64,000 nt of DNA from positions 62,001 through 126,000 of the forward strand of contig NZ_JANQCD010000007.1 in the NCBI RefSeq assembly GCF_026672275.1, given 5' to 3'. Position 1 is the stretch's first letter. Each line of letters opens with the position of its first letter. Position numbers and translations under genes: made by a program. This document shows positions 15,996 to 26,288 of the stretch, in pieces. Source of the stretch: Marinifilum sp. D737 (lineage in GTDB: Bacteria > Bacteroidota > Bacteroidia > Bacteroidales > Marinifilaceae). The notes under the pieces were generated by a model. That model did no database searches. It worked only from the letters and a program-made list of their open reading frames with translations, and was not told the origin of the DNA.

Positions 15996-17429
15996 TTAAA
16001 CAGCGCCAACCAATGATACTGATGAAATGGTATCACCCATTCCTACGAGAGTAACAGGTTTTTCAATTAAAATAGTTGGAACAGCAATTACTTCAATTTC
16101 TTCATTAGAATAAATACCTGAAGTTAATAATTCATTTTCGCCAAGAATATTTTTAACAGTATTGCTTAAGCCCTCAAGTTCGTTCAAACCAACATCCGAT
16201 ACCTTATGGTCTTTTGCCCACATTAAAACATCTTTACTATTAATTGCACCAGTTCCAGCTTTTGCCGCAGCAACCGTTGCTGCCAACTGCATTCCGTTTC
16301 TGTTTTGCAATGGAGTAACCTTAAACCCTTTTTGCTGAAGAGTTACATACAAACCAAACATGTGTAACTGCATTCTTGGACATTTGGTATAATCATACAC
16401 CTTTAACATCCCTTTAAATAGATTTGATGCATTGGTATTCTGATCACACTCTTGAGCCAAGTCTTCTTCACCAATAACTTCAAGAATATCGATTAATTCA
16501 CGCTCATTAAATCCAAGGCTATCAACATCGTGAACCAGGCTATCAATCAAATGTTTTCTTACCACTTTATCCTGAGTTGAAGCAACTTCAAGATGAAGAA
16601 GGTTATCCGGACAAGATTTTCTCCATTCGGCAATCATCTCTTTTGAAAGCTCAATTCGTTCAGCTCCTTTAGTTCCATCGGCTAAAGTTTCATGCAACAT
16701 CTGATATCCAGATAAAATAATGTATTCAGGATTAACATCATCCTTTGCCATTCTTCTATTAAAGTTATCATCAATATGAAGCTTGAAGTTCAATGGATCA
16801 TAAGTAGCAATAAATCGATTTGCTTTAGGACAAGTGTAAGTTTCACCTCCAATGGTTAACGAATCTCCTTTATCAAACTCGATAATCCAGTGAATTAATG
16901 CATTATCATCTTTACGATCTACATTAAAGGCTTGTTGCAGCTCACCATTCTCATCAGTTGTTAATAAGTTTGGTAAATCCAAAAACAATTGAGATTGCTC
17001 TTTAGGAGAAGATGCACAATGCACATAAACATTTTGCACACCGCATACAGCCATTGCATTAGCAACGATTCCTCCCTGGCCTCCCATTTGTAACTTATCG
17101 TAGCCAACATTCTTATTCAACCAATAAAAAACTTCAACATCTTCAATTAACCATTCCTCAGCAATACCACCTTTAAAGCAGTGAAGAATGCCTCTAATTG
17201 CATCCTCGTTTTTTCTAATTGCTTTCTCTTCTTCAGATATAATTAAATTTGTGTCAAGCTTATTGTTTTCAATCAACTTCTCTACATCTTTTCCACTCAC
17301 CTTGATTACAGCATCTACATTTGCATTAAAGGCACTAATTAAACCTTTAATCTCTCCCATTTTCTCCAATTGCTCAGGCGCTGTACTATAATTCTTAAGC
17401 CAGGCAGCTTTTAATTCACTTTTTGACAT
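15996..17429 (-). CDS. ADP-dependent sugar kinase (ADP-dependent phosphofructokinase/glucokinase family)
   Basis: A 477-residue ribokinase-fold protein that I assign to the ADP-dependent glucokinase/phosphofructokinase family (PF04587). These enzymes use ADP, not ATP, to phosphorylate glucose or fructose 6-phosphate. Evidence: the N-terminal FNANVDAVIKVSG (substrate side), the central LQMGGQGGIVANAMAV, and the C-terminal GMGDTISS, whose D466 is the catalytic base of the fold. Length matches archaeal members (about 450-480). The family is best known from archaea and eukaryotes, with scattered bacterial members. It is a single-gene unit with its own terminator. Glucose versus fructose 6-phosphate cannot be decided by eye. 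Confidence 0.82.
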   Translation of the reverse strand: MSKSELKAAWLKNYSTAPEQLEKMGEIKGLISAFNANVDAVIKVSGKDVEKLIENNKLDTNLIISEEEKAIRKNEDAIRGILHCFKGGIAEEWLIEDVEVFYWLNKNVGYDKLQMGGQGGIVANAMAVCGVQNVYVHCASSPKEQSQLFLDLPNLLTTDENGELQQAFNVDRKDDNALIHWIIEFDKGDSLTIGGETYTCPKANRFIATYDPLNFKLHIDDNFNRRMAKDDVNPEYIILSGYQMLHETLADGTKGAERIELSKEMIAEWRKSCPDNLLHLEVASTQDKVVRKHLIDSLVHDVDSLGFNERELIDILEVIGEEDLAQECDQNTNASNLFKGMLKVYDYTKCPRMQLHMFGLYVTLQQKGFKVTPLQNRNGMQLAATVAAAKAGTGAINSKDVLMWAKDHKVSDVGLNELEGLSNTVKNILGENELLTSGIYSNEEIEVIAVPTILIEKPVTLVGMGDTISSVSLVGAV

Positions 17430-17571
17430 TTGAGATGTTTTATTTTATTATTCAATTATAACCACAAGTTTAACTAGCAAATTAATGCAATTATCGATCA
17501 AAAACTTAATATCGAAGTGATTTTTATTCAAAATTTTACTGCAATGGTTTGCAGAACAATCACAAAAAAAA

Positions 17572-17597
17572 GCCTTCGCAAATTTCTTTGCAAAGGC
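17572..17597 (-). terminator. Terminator of the SPFH gene
   Basis: GCCTTCGCAAA-TTTC-TTTGCAAAGGC forms a 10-pair hairpin with one C/A mismatch; on the minus strand it is followed by a T-run. It lies 28 bp past the SPFH stop codon. Confidence 0.75.
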
Positions 17598-17625
17598 CAT
17601 AACTGAATTTCGAAAATTAAAAGGA

Positions 17626-18936
17626 CTATTTTTTCAATTTCGTATCCATTAACTGATTTGCCATAGCAGCACCAATTAATGATTCAAGTGGTGTTTTTCC
17701 ATTTTTGCCATCACTACCAGTAATCATTACATCCGGGAATTTAATTTTGGCAATCTCTTTGGCAACACCAATTGCAATTTCTTTTTCAATTTGAGCTCTT
17801 TCCTGAGGCGTTAAACCAGCCGAAACCAACTTCGCATTTTGATAAGATTCTGCATCAGCAGCTACTTTTTTTGCAGCTGATTTAAGCTTTTCAGTTTCTA
17901 ATGCAATTGCTGCAAGTCTTTTGTTTGTTTCCTCTTGCTTCAATTTTGTTTCGATGGAAATCAAAGCCTTTACCTGTTCCTTTTCCTGAGCAACACGTTC
18001 TGCAGCTTTATCTCTTTCCCCCTCTGCTACGATACGTGCCTGAGCATCTTTTGCTGTTTTAATCTTCTGTTGCTCTAACTGTCTTTTTGCAGATTCATCA
18101 CGCTGTGCTTCCAATCGCTTTTTAAATACTGCTTCCAAGATAACATCATCTACAATCACCTGAGCTACAATAATATTATTCTCGTTAATATCATGAGGGA
18201 TACGAATGAATTTTCCATTTTCATCTTTTCGTTTCTTCACCTCATAACGTGTTTGGATTTCCTTGATCTCACGACTACTATCTTCAATTGAAGAAATTAT
18301 GGTATCACGATACTCCAATTTCTCTACACTATAAGCTCCATCCTTTAACTGATCTTCAATAGCAACCCTAAAGTCTGATGCTGACCCTGAAATGTAATCT
18401 TGTGCAGCAAACATGTAACCAGTATTTGACACAACCTCACGAACTGTTGGAATCAAAGTATTTTGCGCTAAGTTTTGCAGTGACCTAAACTCAATTGCCA
18501 TTTCTATGAATGATTCTTTATCTGTAGGCAATTGGAAACGAGTAGATAATTTTGCCGAAGCAGTTACCTGATCGATAAAACGAATAGGAATTGGATTCAT
18601 AACACCTTCTATGTCGTCATTATTCTCTCCCTTACTAACTACTTTAACATCAATATATTTCTGCCAAGGGATAATTTTAGCGAAACCTCTCCATTTAATA
18701 CCTTCTGTCATCACAGCATCTTTTCCACCATTAGGATAAACAACAAAATACTGATACCCTGGTTCTGCCCAGAAAAACATAAATGGCAAAATAATCATAA
18801 CAACTCCCGAACCTATTACGCCAAGAGAAAATCTGGAAGTAAGTTTTGAAAAAGCTTGCGCCTTACTAACCAACAATGGCTTTAACAATAGCATTGCCAA
18901 TCCTGCCAACACAATAATAACTCCTAATACAATCAT
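17626..18936 (-). CDS. SPFH/band 7 domain membrane protein
   Basis: A 436-residue protein with two N-terminal hydrophobic segments (about 2-18 and 36-56), then an SPFH/band 7 domain (about 60-290) that includes a VVYPNGGKDAVMTEGIKWRG start and ends near VDDVILEAVFKKRLEAQR. A long charged coiled coil (about 280-380, repeated A/E/K/Q with ERDKAAERVAQEKEQ) and a C-terminal tail follow. SPFH proteins oligomerise in membrane microdomains and often modulate proteases. It lies between the ADP-dependent kinase and clpB, on the same strand as both but with its own terminator. Specific role unknown. Confidence 0.82.
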   Translation of the reverse strand: MIVLGVIIVLAGLAMLLLKPLLVSKAQAFSKLTSRFSLGVIGSGVVMIILPFMFFWAEPGYQYFVVYPNGGKDAVMTEGIKWRGFAKIIPWQKYIDVKVVSKGENNDDIEGVMNPIPIRFIDQVTASAKLSTRFQLPTDKESFIEMAIEFRSLQNLAQNTLIPTVREVVSNTGYMFAAQDYISGSASDFRVAIEDQLKDGAYSVEKLEYRDTIISSIEDSSREIKEIQTRYEVKKRKDENGKFIRIPHDINENNIIVAQVIVDDVILEAVFKKRLEAQRDESAKRQLEQQKIKTAKDAQARIVAEGERDKAAERVAQEKEQVKALISIETKLKQEETNKRLAAIALETEKLKSAAKKVAADAESYQNAKLVSAGLTPQERAQIEKEIAIGVAKEIAKIKFPDVMITGSDGKNGKTPLESLIGAAMANQLMDTKLKK

Positions 18937-19083
18937 AAATTAATTTGGTTTAATTGATTTTCTAATTCAAGGACCAAAGTATAATATATAATTGAAAGCT
19001 CTCCTATTTTTATGTTCGTTTTCGATTAAGACGATTTCTACACCGTGAAACCTGTTTTTTTACATGTTATACTAAAAACAAAA

Positions 19084-19106
19084 AAGCTCACCTTAACAGT
19101 GAGCTT
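19084..19106 (-). terminator. Terminator of clpB
   Basis: AAGCTCAC / GTGAGCTT, a perfect 8-bp stem with a 7-nt loop, followed on the minus strand by TTTTGTTTTT. It lies 35 bp past the clpB stop. Confidence 0.85.
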
Positions 19107-19140
19107 CTTGTTCTATAAAGTTTTTCAATTGACAAATCCT

Positions 19141-21732
19141 CTAAACATTCTTAAACACGAGGCTTTCACCTTCTACATCCACCATTATTTTTTGATTGGC
19201 TATAATGTTTTCGGACAGTATTTGCTTTGACAGTTCATTTAGTACCTGTTTTTGCAACACTCTTTTAATTGGTCTGGCACCAAACTGAGGATCAAAGCCC
19301 AGATTTCCAAGATATTCTAAAGCCGATTCACTTAAATCAATGCTGATATCATTCTTAGAAAGCATTTGCTGAACTGCTTTAAACTGCAAACCAACAATTC
19401 GTTTCACTTCTTCTCTGTCCAAAGGAGTAAACACAATGGTTTCATCTATTCTATTTAAAAACTCTGGTCGAATGGTCTTTTTCAAAAGCTCTAAAACTTC
19501 ATTCCTAGCTTGCCATAGCATCTCCCCTTTATTGCTGGCATTCATCTTTTCAATTTTCTCCTGAATCAGATGAGAACCAACATTAGAGGTCATGATCACA
19601 ATGGTATTCTTAAAATCGACCACTCTACCTTTATTGTCTGTTAACCTACCATCATCTAAAACTTGAAGCAGTATGTTGAAAACATCCGGATGAGCCTTTT
19701 CAATTTCATCTAAAAGAACAACCGAGTATGGTTTTCTGCGCACAGCTTCAGTTAGCTGACCACCCTCATCATAACCAACATATCCAGGAGGGGCTCCAAT
19801 TAAACGTGAAACCGAATGTCTTTCCTGGTATTCCGACATATCAATACGAGTCATCTGATTCTCATCATCGAATAAGAATTCTGCCAATGCTTTGGCCAAC
19901 TCGGTCTTTCCAACACCTGTTGTTCCCAGAAAAATGAATGAACCAATTGGCCTTTTTGCATCCTGTAAACCTGCGCGACTTCTTCTTACCGCATCAGCCA
20001 CAGCAGAAATTCCTTCTTCTTGCCCAACAACTCTTTTGTGCAGCTCCTCTTCTAATGACAACAATTTTTGGCGTTCACTCTTCAACATTCTGTTCACAGG
20101 AATTCCTGTCCAACGAGAAACTACCTCAGCAATATCATCATTCCTCACTTCTTCCTTAATTAAAGCATCAGAGTTCTGGTTTTGTTTTAACTTTTCGTTC
20201 AAAGCTTCTATTTCTTCCTCAACCTCTTTAAGTTTACCGTAACGGATTTCTGCAACTCTACCATAATCACCTTCCCGCTCTGCTTTTTCAGCATCATACT
20301 TTAAAGATTCCAATAACTCCTTGTTCTTCTGAATGCCATCAATCACCTCACGTTCTGCTTCCCACTTGGCACGGTACTTCAGTCTTTCATCATTAAGTTC
20401 TGCAATTTCACGCGCCAATTCATCCTGCTTTTTCGAATCTCCCTCACGTTGAATAGCAAGTTTCTCAATTTCCAACTGCTTTATCTTTCTTTCTATCTCA
20501 TCCAACTCCTCGGGCAGTGAATTCATTTCCAAACGAAGCTTGGCAGCTGCCTCATCTATTAAGTCAATGGCTTTATCCGGAAGAAAACGATCAGAAATGT
20601 AACGCTGCGATAACTCAACAGCCGAAATAATGGCCTCATCACGAATTTGAACTTTATGGTGATTCTCGTAACGCTCCTTTAATCCACGAAGAATGGAAAT
20701 TGCGCTAAGTGTATCGGGTTCCTCCACCATCACCTTCTGGAAACGGCGTTCCAAAGCCTTATCTTTCTCGAAATATTTTTGATACTCATTTAGAGTTGTT
20801 GCGCCAATGGCACGTAAATCTCCACGGGCCAAAGCAGGTTTTAAAATATTGGCAGCATCCATGGCTCCATCGCTTTTACCTGCTCCTACCAAAGTGTGAA
20901 TTTCATCAATAAAGAGTACAATTTCGCCATCCGATTCAACTACTTCTTTCACTACTGATTTTAAGCGCTCCTCAAATTCACCTTTGTATTTGGCACCAGC
21001 CACCAAAGCACCCATGTCAAGTGAAAAGACTTTCTTGCTCTTTAAATTATCCGGCACATCGCCTTTTATAATTCTATGTGCTAAACCTTCAGCAATAGCA
21101 GTCTTTCCAACCCCTGGCTCTCCAATAAGTATAGGATTATTCTTGGTTCTTCGCGATAGGATCTGTAAAATCCTTCTTATCTCTTCATCTCTTCCAATTA
21201 CCGGATCAAGTTTTCCATTTCTGGCCCTCTCGTTCAAGTCAAGAGCAAATCTACTCAAGGAATTAAAAGTATCCTCAGCCGTTTGCGAATCAACCTTAGC
21301 TCCTTTTCTTAAGTCGTGAATGGCTGTTGTAAGATCTTTTTCCGACACACCATTATCCTTAAATAACTGTGCAATTTGATCTTTGCCCTTTACCAGCGCC
21401 AGTAACATATGCTCTACACTAACAAATTGATCGCCCATCTTACCAGATACGCTAACTGCTTCCTGCAAAACAACACTTGCCTCTCTCGACAAGAATGGTT
21501 CTCCGCCACTTACCTTAGGCAATGATTCAAGAATTTTATCCAATACCATATTTAAGTTTTGGACATTCACTCCAAGTTTATTCATCAAGAAACCAGCAAC
21601 ATTCTCTCCCTCCGAAAAAATCCCTTTCAACAAGTGAGCTGTTTCGATAGCCTGTTGCTGATTTCCTTGAGCAATCTGAAATGCTTTCTCGATTGCCTGC
21701 TGTGATTTAATTGTGAAATTATTAAAGTTCAT
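19141..21732 (-). CDS. clpB: ATP-dependent disaggregase ClpB
   Basis: An 863-residue Hsp100 chaperone of full length. In order: N-terminal Clp-N repeats (1-145), first AAA+ module with Walker A GEPGVGKT (204-211) and arginine-rich [13 protein letters not shown] region, the long middle coiled coil (about 405-525) that distinguishes ClpB from ClpA/ClpC, second AAA+ module with Walker A GTTGVGKT (about residue 604) and sensor NRIDETIVF, and a ClpB-type D2-small C-terminal domain. It works with DnaK to dissolve aggregates. No ClpP-binding IGF/L loop is seen. A single-gene unit; an 11-bp palindrome (GTCAA-T-TTGAC at 21843-21853) lies about 110 bp upstream, possibly a regulatory site. Confidence 0.97.
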   Translation of the reverse strand: MNFNNFTIKSQQAIEKAFQIAQGNQQQAIETAHLLKGIFSEGENVAGFLMNKLGVNVQNLNMVLDKILESLPKVSGGEPFLSREASVVLQEAVSVSGKMGDQFVSVEHMLLALVKGKDQIAQLFKDNGVSEKDLTTAIHDLRKGAKVDSQTAEDTFNSLSRFALDLNERARNGKLDPVIGRDEEIRRILQILSRRTKNNPILIGEPGVGKTAIAEGLAHRIIKGDVPDNLKSKKVFSLDMGALVAGAKYKGEFEERLKSVVKEVVESDGEIVLFIDEIHTLVGAGKSDGAMDAANILKPALARGDLRAIGATTLNEYQKYFEKDKALERRFQKVMVEEPDTLSAISILRGLKERYENHHKVQIRDEAIISAVELSQRYISDRFLPDKAIDLIDEAAAKLRLEMNSLPEELDEIERKIKQLEIEKLAIQREGDSKKQDELAREIAELNDERLKYRAKWEAEREVIDGIQKNKELLESLKYDAEKAEREGDYGRVAEIRYGKLKEVEEEIEALNEKLKQNQNSDALIKEEVRNDDIAEVVSRWTGIPVNRMLKSERQKLLSLEEELHKRVVGQEEGISAVADAVRRSRAGLQDAKRPIGSFIFLGTTGVGKTELAKALAEFLFDDENQMTRIDMSEYQERHSVSRLIGAPPGYVGYDEGGQLTEAVRRKPYSVVLLDEIEKAHPDVFNILLQVLDDGRLTDNKGRVVDFKNTIVIMTSNVGSHLIQEKIEKMNASNKGEMLWQARNEVLELLKKTIRPEFLNRIDETIVFTPLDREEVKRIVGLQFKAVQQMLSKNDISIDLSESALEYLGNLGFDPQFGARPIKRVLQKQVLNELSKQILSENIIANQKIMVDVEGESLVFKNV

Positions 21733-21935
21733 ATTCTATATTATTTTATTCTTTTCTCTGTTTAAAATCCGTCAATTGGATTTCAAATAACTTGCCATTG
21801 CTCAAAAGCTGTAATAATGTCTGCATATTATACAATCACACAGTCAATTTGACATATTATTAAAACCTTTTCTGAAACATTTTCCGATTAACTCAATTTA
21901 ACACTAGCTAAACCTGATATATCTGGATATTTATA

Positions 21936-21943
21936 TATATTTG
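21936..21943 (+). promoter_or_regulatory. -7 box of the osmC-like gene
   Basis: TATATTTG, an exact TAnnTTTG match ending 39 bp before the ATG at 21983. It shows that the in-frame TTG at 21941 is part of the promoter and cannot be the start codon. Confidence 0.6.
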
Positions 21944-21982
21944 CCAACTGAAATTCTAAAAACAATTCGAAAATATTATTAT

Positions 21983-22396
21983 ATGAAAGCAACAACTACC
22001 TGGACAAAAGGAATGTCATCGGTAATTACAGACAACAGAGGTCATGAAATCACAATTGATTTACCAGAAGCAAAAGGTGGAGAAGATCTTGGTGCAACAG
22101 CATTCGAAGTGTGTTTAATGAGCTACTCTGGTTGTGTAAACACAATTTTTAACATTGTAGCAAAGAAAATGCGTATTGAGTTCGAAGCATTGGTTGTTGA
22201 TACTGTAGGATCTCAAAAAGATGGAGCTCCAACTTTCACTGATGTTGAAGTTGAATTAAAAATTGATTCTGAAGCTAGTGATGAAAAAATCGAAAAATGC
22301 CTTCAGCAAACTTTAAAAATGTGTCCTGTAGGAGTTCTATTCCACCAAGCAGGTGTAAACACTACTTATAAGATTGAAAAAATGCAGAAAGCTTAA
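21983..22396 (+). CDS. OsmC/Ohr family protein
   Basis: A 137-residue OsmC-fold protein. The two redox cysteines of the family are C51 in CLMSYSGCVNTIF and C114 in MCPVGVLF. Such proteins reduce organic hydroperoxides or protect against thiol stress; YhfA/OsmC-like members of this short type may act differently, so the substrate is left open. I start it at the ATG at 21983 since the -7 box lies just upstream. It has its own terminator. The next gene is a peroxiredoxin-like protein, consistent with a small peroxide-defence locus, although they are separate transcription units. Confidence 0.88.
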   Translation: MKATTTWTKGMSSVITDNRGHEITIDLPEAKGGEDLGATAFEVCLMSYSGCVNTIFNIVAKKMRIEFEALVVDTVGSQKDGAPTFTDVEVELKIDSEASDEKIEKCLQQTLKMCPVGVLFHQAGVNTTYKIEKMQKA

Positions 22397-22417
22397 GCAA
22401 GCTGCAACACAATACTT

Positions 22418-22448
22418 AAATCCCTCGCCTTTGGTGAGGGATTTTTTT
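22418..22448 (+). terminator. Terminator of the osmC-like gene
   Basis: AAATCCCTC / GAGGGATTT, a perfect 9-bp stem with a 9-nt loop followed by TTTT, 22 bp past the stop codon. Confidence 0.9.
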
Positions 22449-22543
22449 GTCATTAACAAATCTTTAACTCCTATATGATTAGTAATATTTAAATAGAACG
22501 AAAATAAAAGACTATTTTGTATTTTATTTTTAAATTCTAAATC

Positions 22544-23125
22544 ATGAAAAGAATATTTGGATTATTAATATTACTAATTAGCCTTACAAGCTATGCTCAA
22601 AGGGAAACAAGTACCATTAAAGTTGGTGATAAAGCGCCTGTGTTTGAAGCCAAAGATCAGAATGGGAATCTTGTTAAAAGTTCCGACATCTTGAAAAATG
22701 AACAACTGATCGTTGTATTTTACCGTGGAGAGTGGTGTCCATACTGCAACAAACACCTTTCTCACTTACAGGAAAACCTTGGTAAATTCAAGAAAGCGGG
22801 AGCTCAATTGGTTGCGGTTTCACCAGAAATTCCGGTTAATGTGAATAAAACCATTGAAAAGACAAATGCAGATTATCCTGTATTATTTGATGAAAACAGC
22901 AAAATCATGAAAAAATTTGGAGTTGAATTTATGCTACCGGAACACTTACAAAAAAAATACAAGAACTATGGTGTAGATCTTAGTGTTGCCAATGGTAATA
23001 ATGATCAACTATTGCCTGTTCCGGCTACCTATATCATAGGAAAAGATGGTAAGGTAAAGTATGTTCAATATGATCCTGATTACAAAAGCAGATCGAATGC
23101 CAAAGATATATTACAGCATTTGTAA
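22544..23125 (+). CDS. Exported peroxiredoxin-like thiol protein (AhpC/TSA family)
   Basis: A 193-residue protein with a signal peptide (MKRIFGLLILLISLTSYAQ) and a redoxin domain (about 25-190). The active site FYRGEWCPYCNKHL contains C65 and C68, a CxxC pair in the place where peroxiredoxins have a single peroxidatic cysteine. This peroxiredoxin-like family is common in Bacteroidota, where it is expected to reduce peroxides or act as a periplasmic thiol reductase. It lies 148 bp after the OsmC gene with a terminator between them, and converges on the GH92 gene. Confidence 0.83.
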   Translation: MKRIFGLLILLISLTSYAQRETSTIKVGDKAPVFEAKDQNGNLVKSSDILKNEQLIVVFYRGEWCPYCNKHLSHLQENLGKFKKAGAQLVAVSPEIPVNVNKTIEKTNADYPVLFDENSKIMKKFGVEFMLPEHLQKKYKNYGVDLSVANGNNDQLLPVPATYIIGKDGKVKYVQYDPDYKSRSNAKDILQHL

Positions 23126-23130
23126 ACAAA

Positions 23131-23163
23131 AAAGGGGCTGCATTTCCAAGACAGCCCCTTTTT
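23131..23163. terminator. Bidirectional terminator between the peroxiredoxin and mannosidase genes
   Basis: AAAGGGGCTG / CAGCCCCTTT, a perfect 10-bp GC-rich stem with an 11-nt loop and T-runs on both strands, placed between two converging stop codons. Confidence 0.9.
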
Positions 23164-23168
23164 AAAAT

Positions 23169-26100
23169 CTAATTAATCAGAATTTCATCAACAAAAATCC
23201 AGTGCTTTCTGCCTCCAGCCATGTGCCAATCTGGTATTGGTCCATTCTTAAATGTTACTCTTAGGTATCGACAATTAACCGATGGGAATTCAATTGCAGG
23301 TCTTGTTACATATCTGCGTTCATCTTTTGGAGATTCCATACTTATGGTTTTTACCAGTTGATAGTTCTCCTGATCATTTGAAATATACACCTCAATTTCA
23401 TCTGGGTTAAAGATCCATGCTCCGGGATAAATTAGAATTCCAGGTTTCACCTCACAAATGCTTTTGGATTCACCCAAATCAATATCAACATGTAAATCCT
23501 TTAAGTCTATACCTGTCCAAAAACCATCATTAAAGGTTGTTGAGCCAAAGCCACCATCTATTAGTTGAGCTCCAGATTTTTCACCATAACCAATATCATT
23601 GCCTTCCACCTTAACTTTTGGATAACCAGTTTGGGGATTAAATGGAATTCCTTTTAAATAATGTAAAAGCAAACTTCCACTCTCTTTTAGTCCTGGCTTA
23701 AATGCTTTGGCCTTAATGGTAGCATCCTCGTTGATCACGATTGGATTCTGATATTTTTTAGAATTCACTTCAGGTTCAGAACCATCTATTGTATATCTGA
23801 TTTCTGCTCCTTTTGTGCCACAAAGCAATTCCACCGTTTTTCGCTTCTCAAAACTAAAAGTAATATCATTGACGTAAGGCATTAGCACCTGTTTTTCCTC
23901 ATGCAGTTTGTAAGCTTCTGATGGCTTTATGCCATTTAAGTCTGCCAAATCAGCCTTAGCATTACCCCACTTTTTATTTGGTTTACTGCCCATTTCGAAA
24001 ACCAGCTTACCTCCATGTTTAATTTGATCGTAAGTAATAAATGGTTTGGTAAATTCTTTACCGTTTAGTTTTGCAGATTGGATGTAAATGTTCTTCTTGG
24101 AATTGTTATTAGCCACAACCGAAAACACCTTACCATTTTCAAGATTGATACTTGCTTTTTGATAGGCAGGAGATCCAATTTGATACTGGTTGCTACCAGG
24201 ACAAACCGGATAAAAACCCAATGAACCAAAAATATACCAGGATGACATTTGACCCAAATCATCATTATTATCCAATCCTGCAGGATGATCATGATAAAAA
24301 CGAGGAAGAATTTCCCTTACCAACTTCTGAGTTTTCCATGGCTGACCGGCATAAACATACAAGTAAGGCATTTGGTGAGATGGTTCATCGCCATGACCAT
24401 ATTTTCCAATAAAACCGGAAATATCCACATGCTGTGAGCCTCCAATTTCTGAATCATCGGCAAAAATTGTATCCAACCAGGAAGCAAATTTCTTCTTCCC
24501 TCCGTGTAATTGCATTAGATAAGCCATATCGTGAGGCACATAAGAAGAGTATCCCCAAATGTTACCCGACACATAATTCTTCACCAATCCATCCCACTTG
24601 CTTTTGTCCACGTTCACCAGCTTACCATTTTGCAGTTTAGGCAATAAGTATCCCGATTCTTCATCAAATAAATTGCGGTATCCTTTCGATCTTTGCAGGA
24701 ATAGGGAGGCATCATCGGTTTTTCCAAGTTTATGTGCCACCTGACTCAAGCACCAATCGTAGTAATTGTACTCGGTTGTTTTCGAAACAGAACTGCCAAT
24801 TTCACCCGGAACAAAATCCATATCGATATAAAAATTCATTCCATTTACATCGTAACTATTGCTATGCTTTTCCAGGTTAAAAGCTGCCGCTTTCATCGCA
24901 TCATAGGTAGCCTGATTGTCAATTCCTTCAATATCTTTCAAAATGGCATCAGTCATTACCGAAACGGTGCTGTATCCAATCATACAAACATTATCGTGTC
25001 CCAAACATTCCCATACTGGCAAACCAACTTTTGACTCGGTATATCTTGATGAAAGTGAGTTCACAAAATCAACTGTTTTCTCCTGCTCTACAATTGCCAT
25101 TAAAGGATGAACAGCACGATAGGTATCCCAAGTAGAAAAGTTACTGTACTGATCGAAATCGGAATGATATTTTTTCCCTTCTACCATATATTCTCCGCTA
25201 ACATCCGAAATCAAATTTGGTGATATCATGGAATGATAAAGGGCCGTATAGAAGTTTCTTTTGTCTGATAGTTGATGCGTTTCGATATGAAACTTGTTCA
25301 TTTTTTCTTCCCAAAGATGCTGAGCTTTTCTAAGCACCTTTTTAAATGATACTCCTTTTGCTTCAGCATCGAAATTGGCTTTGGCTCCTTCATAACTCAC
25401 ATGCGAAAGTGCTACTTTAACATCAACTGTTTCACCCGAACTCACATCAAAACTAACGAAAGCTTTCACTCGTTTAGCACTTGCTTTTTTTGTATCAGCC
25501 TGAATTTTATCATCTATCGCAACACCACTTTGTTCGAATGATTTGGAAAATTTCGCATAGAAATACACTTTTCGATCTCCTCCTTCTCCATTACAATGCT
25601 TCCAACCTCTAACTTCCTTATCCGATAAGATTTCAATTTCTGTTTCCTGAACATTCTCCATGATATTGTGGGTAGGATCAAAAATTACATTTCCTTGCCC
25701 GGCAGTATTGAAAGTATACCTGTGAAATCCAACTCTCGGCGTACAAGTCAACTCCACTTTTACATTGTAATCATCTAAAACAACAGCATAATATCCTGCC
25801 GAGGCTTCTTCTCTATCGTGTGAAAATCTGGAGCGAAATCCACTGTCCGGATTTTCTTCTGTACCCGCTTTTACCTTTATTTCTCCTAAAGTTGGCATCA
25901 GTAAAATATCACCCAATCCTGCCAAACCAGCTCCACTAATATGGGTATGTGCAAATCCTTTTAAAATGGAATCGCTATAGTGATAACCCGAACACCAATC
26001 CCAGGCTTTAAAATCATTACTGGGACTTAGCTGCACCATACCAAAAGGTAAGGTTGCTCCCGGAAATGTATGGGCGTGACCATCGGTTCCGATCATGGGA

Positions 26101-26186
26101 TCGACATACTGAATGAGTTGTTTGTTATCCGCAAAAAGGCTAGATGTAATCAACAACAATAGGAATATTTGAATTAATTTCTTCAT
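23169..26186 (-). CDS. Secreted GH92 family alpha-mannosidase with C-terminal carbohydrate-binding modules
   Basis: A 1005-residue exported protein. After a signal peptide (MKKLIQIFLLLLITSSLFAD) comes the GH92 catalytic region (about 25-760): YVDPMIGTDGHAHTFPGATL at the start, FSTWDTYRAVHPL, YGHGDEPSHQMPYLY and DDLGQMSSWYIFGSLGFYPV with family catalytic and calcium-site residues. A chitobiase-like beta-sandwich follows (about 790-855), then an F5/8 type C (discoidin) domain (about 870-1005). GH92 enzymes are calcium-dependent exo-alpha-mannosidases acting on N-glycans. No SusC/SusD or sugar regulator genes flank it, so it is not in an evident polysaccharide utilisation locus. Confidence 0.92.
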   Translation of the reverse strand: MKKLIQIFLLLLITSSLFADNKQLIQYVDPMIGTDGHAHTFPGATLPFGMVQLSPSNDFKAWDWCSGYHYSDSILKGFAHTHISGAGLAGLGDILLMPTLGEIKVKAGTEENPDSGFRSRFSHDREEASAGYYAVVLDDYNVKVELTCTPRVGFHRYTFNTAGQGNVIFDPTHNIMENVQETEIEILSDKEVRGWKHCNGEGGDRKVYFYAKFSKSFEQSGVAIDDKIQADTKKASAKRVKAFVSFDVSSGETVDVKVALSHVSYEGAKANFDAEAKGVSFKKVLRKAQHLWEEKMNKFHIETHQLSDKRNFYTALYHSMISPNLISDVSGEYMVEGKKYHSDFDQYSNFSTWDTYRAVHPLMAIVEQEKTVDFVNSLSSRYTESKVGLPVWECLGHDNVCMIGYSTVSVMTDAILKDIEGIDNQATYDAMKAAAFNLEKHSNSYDVNGMNFYIDMDFVPGEIGSSVSKTTEYNYYDWCLSQVAHKLGKTDDASLFLQRSKGYRNLFDEESGYLLPKLQNGKLVNVDKSKWDGLVKNYVSGNIWGYSSYVPHDMAYLMQLHGGKKKFASWLDTIFADDSEIGGSQHVDISGFIGKYGHGDEPSHQMPYLYVYAGQPWKTQKLVREILPRFYHDHPAGLDNNDDLGQMSSWYIFGSLGFYPVCPGSNQYQIGSPAYQKASINLENGKVFSVVANNNSKKNIYIQSAKLNGKEFTKPFITYDQIKHGGKLVFEMGSKPNKKWGNAKADLADLNGIKPSEAYKLHEEKQVLMPYVNDITFSFEKRKTVELLCGTKGAEIRYTIDGSEPEVNSKKYQNPIVINEDATIKAKAFKPGLKESGSLLLHYLKGIPFNPQTGYPKVKVEGNDIGYGEKSGAQLIDGGFGSTTFNDGFWTGIDLKDLHVDIDLGESKSICEVKPGILIYPGAWIFNPDEIEVYISNDQENYQLVKTISMESPKDERRYVTRPAIEFPSVNCRYLRVTFKNGPIPDWHMAGGRKHWIFVDEILIN

Positions 26187-26288
26187 GAATAAATTGCTTT
26201 AGGATACAATACCTATATGTATCCTGCAAATAAAATCCTGCTTGGTTAAGATTTTGATTAATTCATGATTAATCCGCTATAAATTTCA

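Noticed and set aside
19892-20242. A plus-strand 116-residue frame opposite clpB
   Set aside because: Shadow of the conserved ClpB coding region; serine/phenylalanine-rich as expected from the reverse strand.
21941-21982. TTG start for the OsmC-like protein
   Set aside because: The TTG is the last part of the -7 box TATATTTG, so it cannot be in the transcript.
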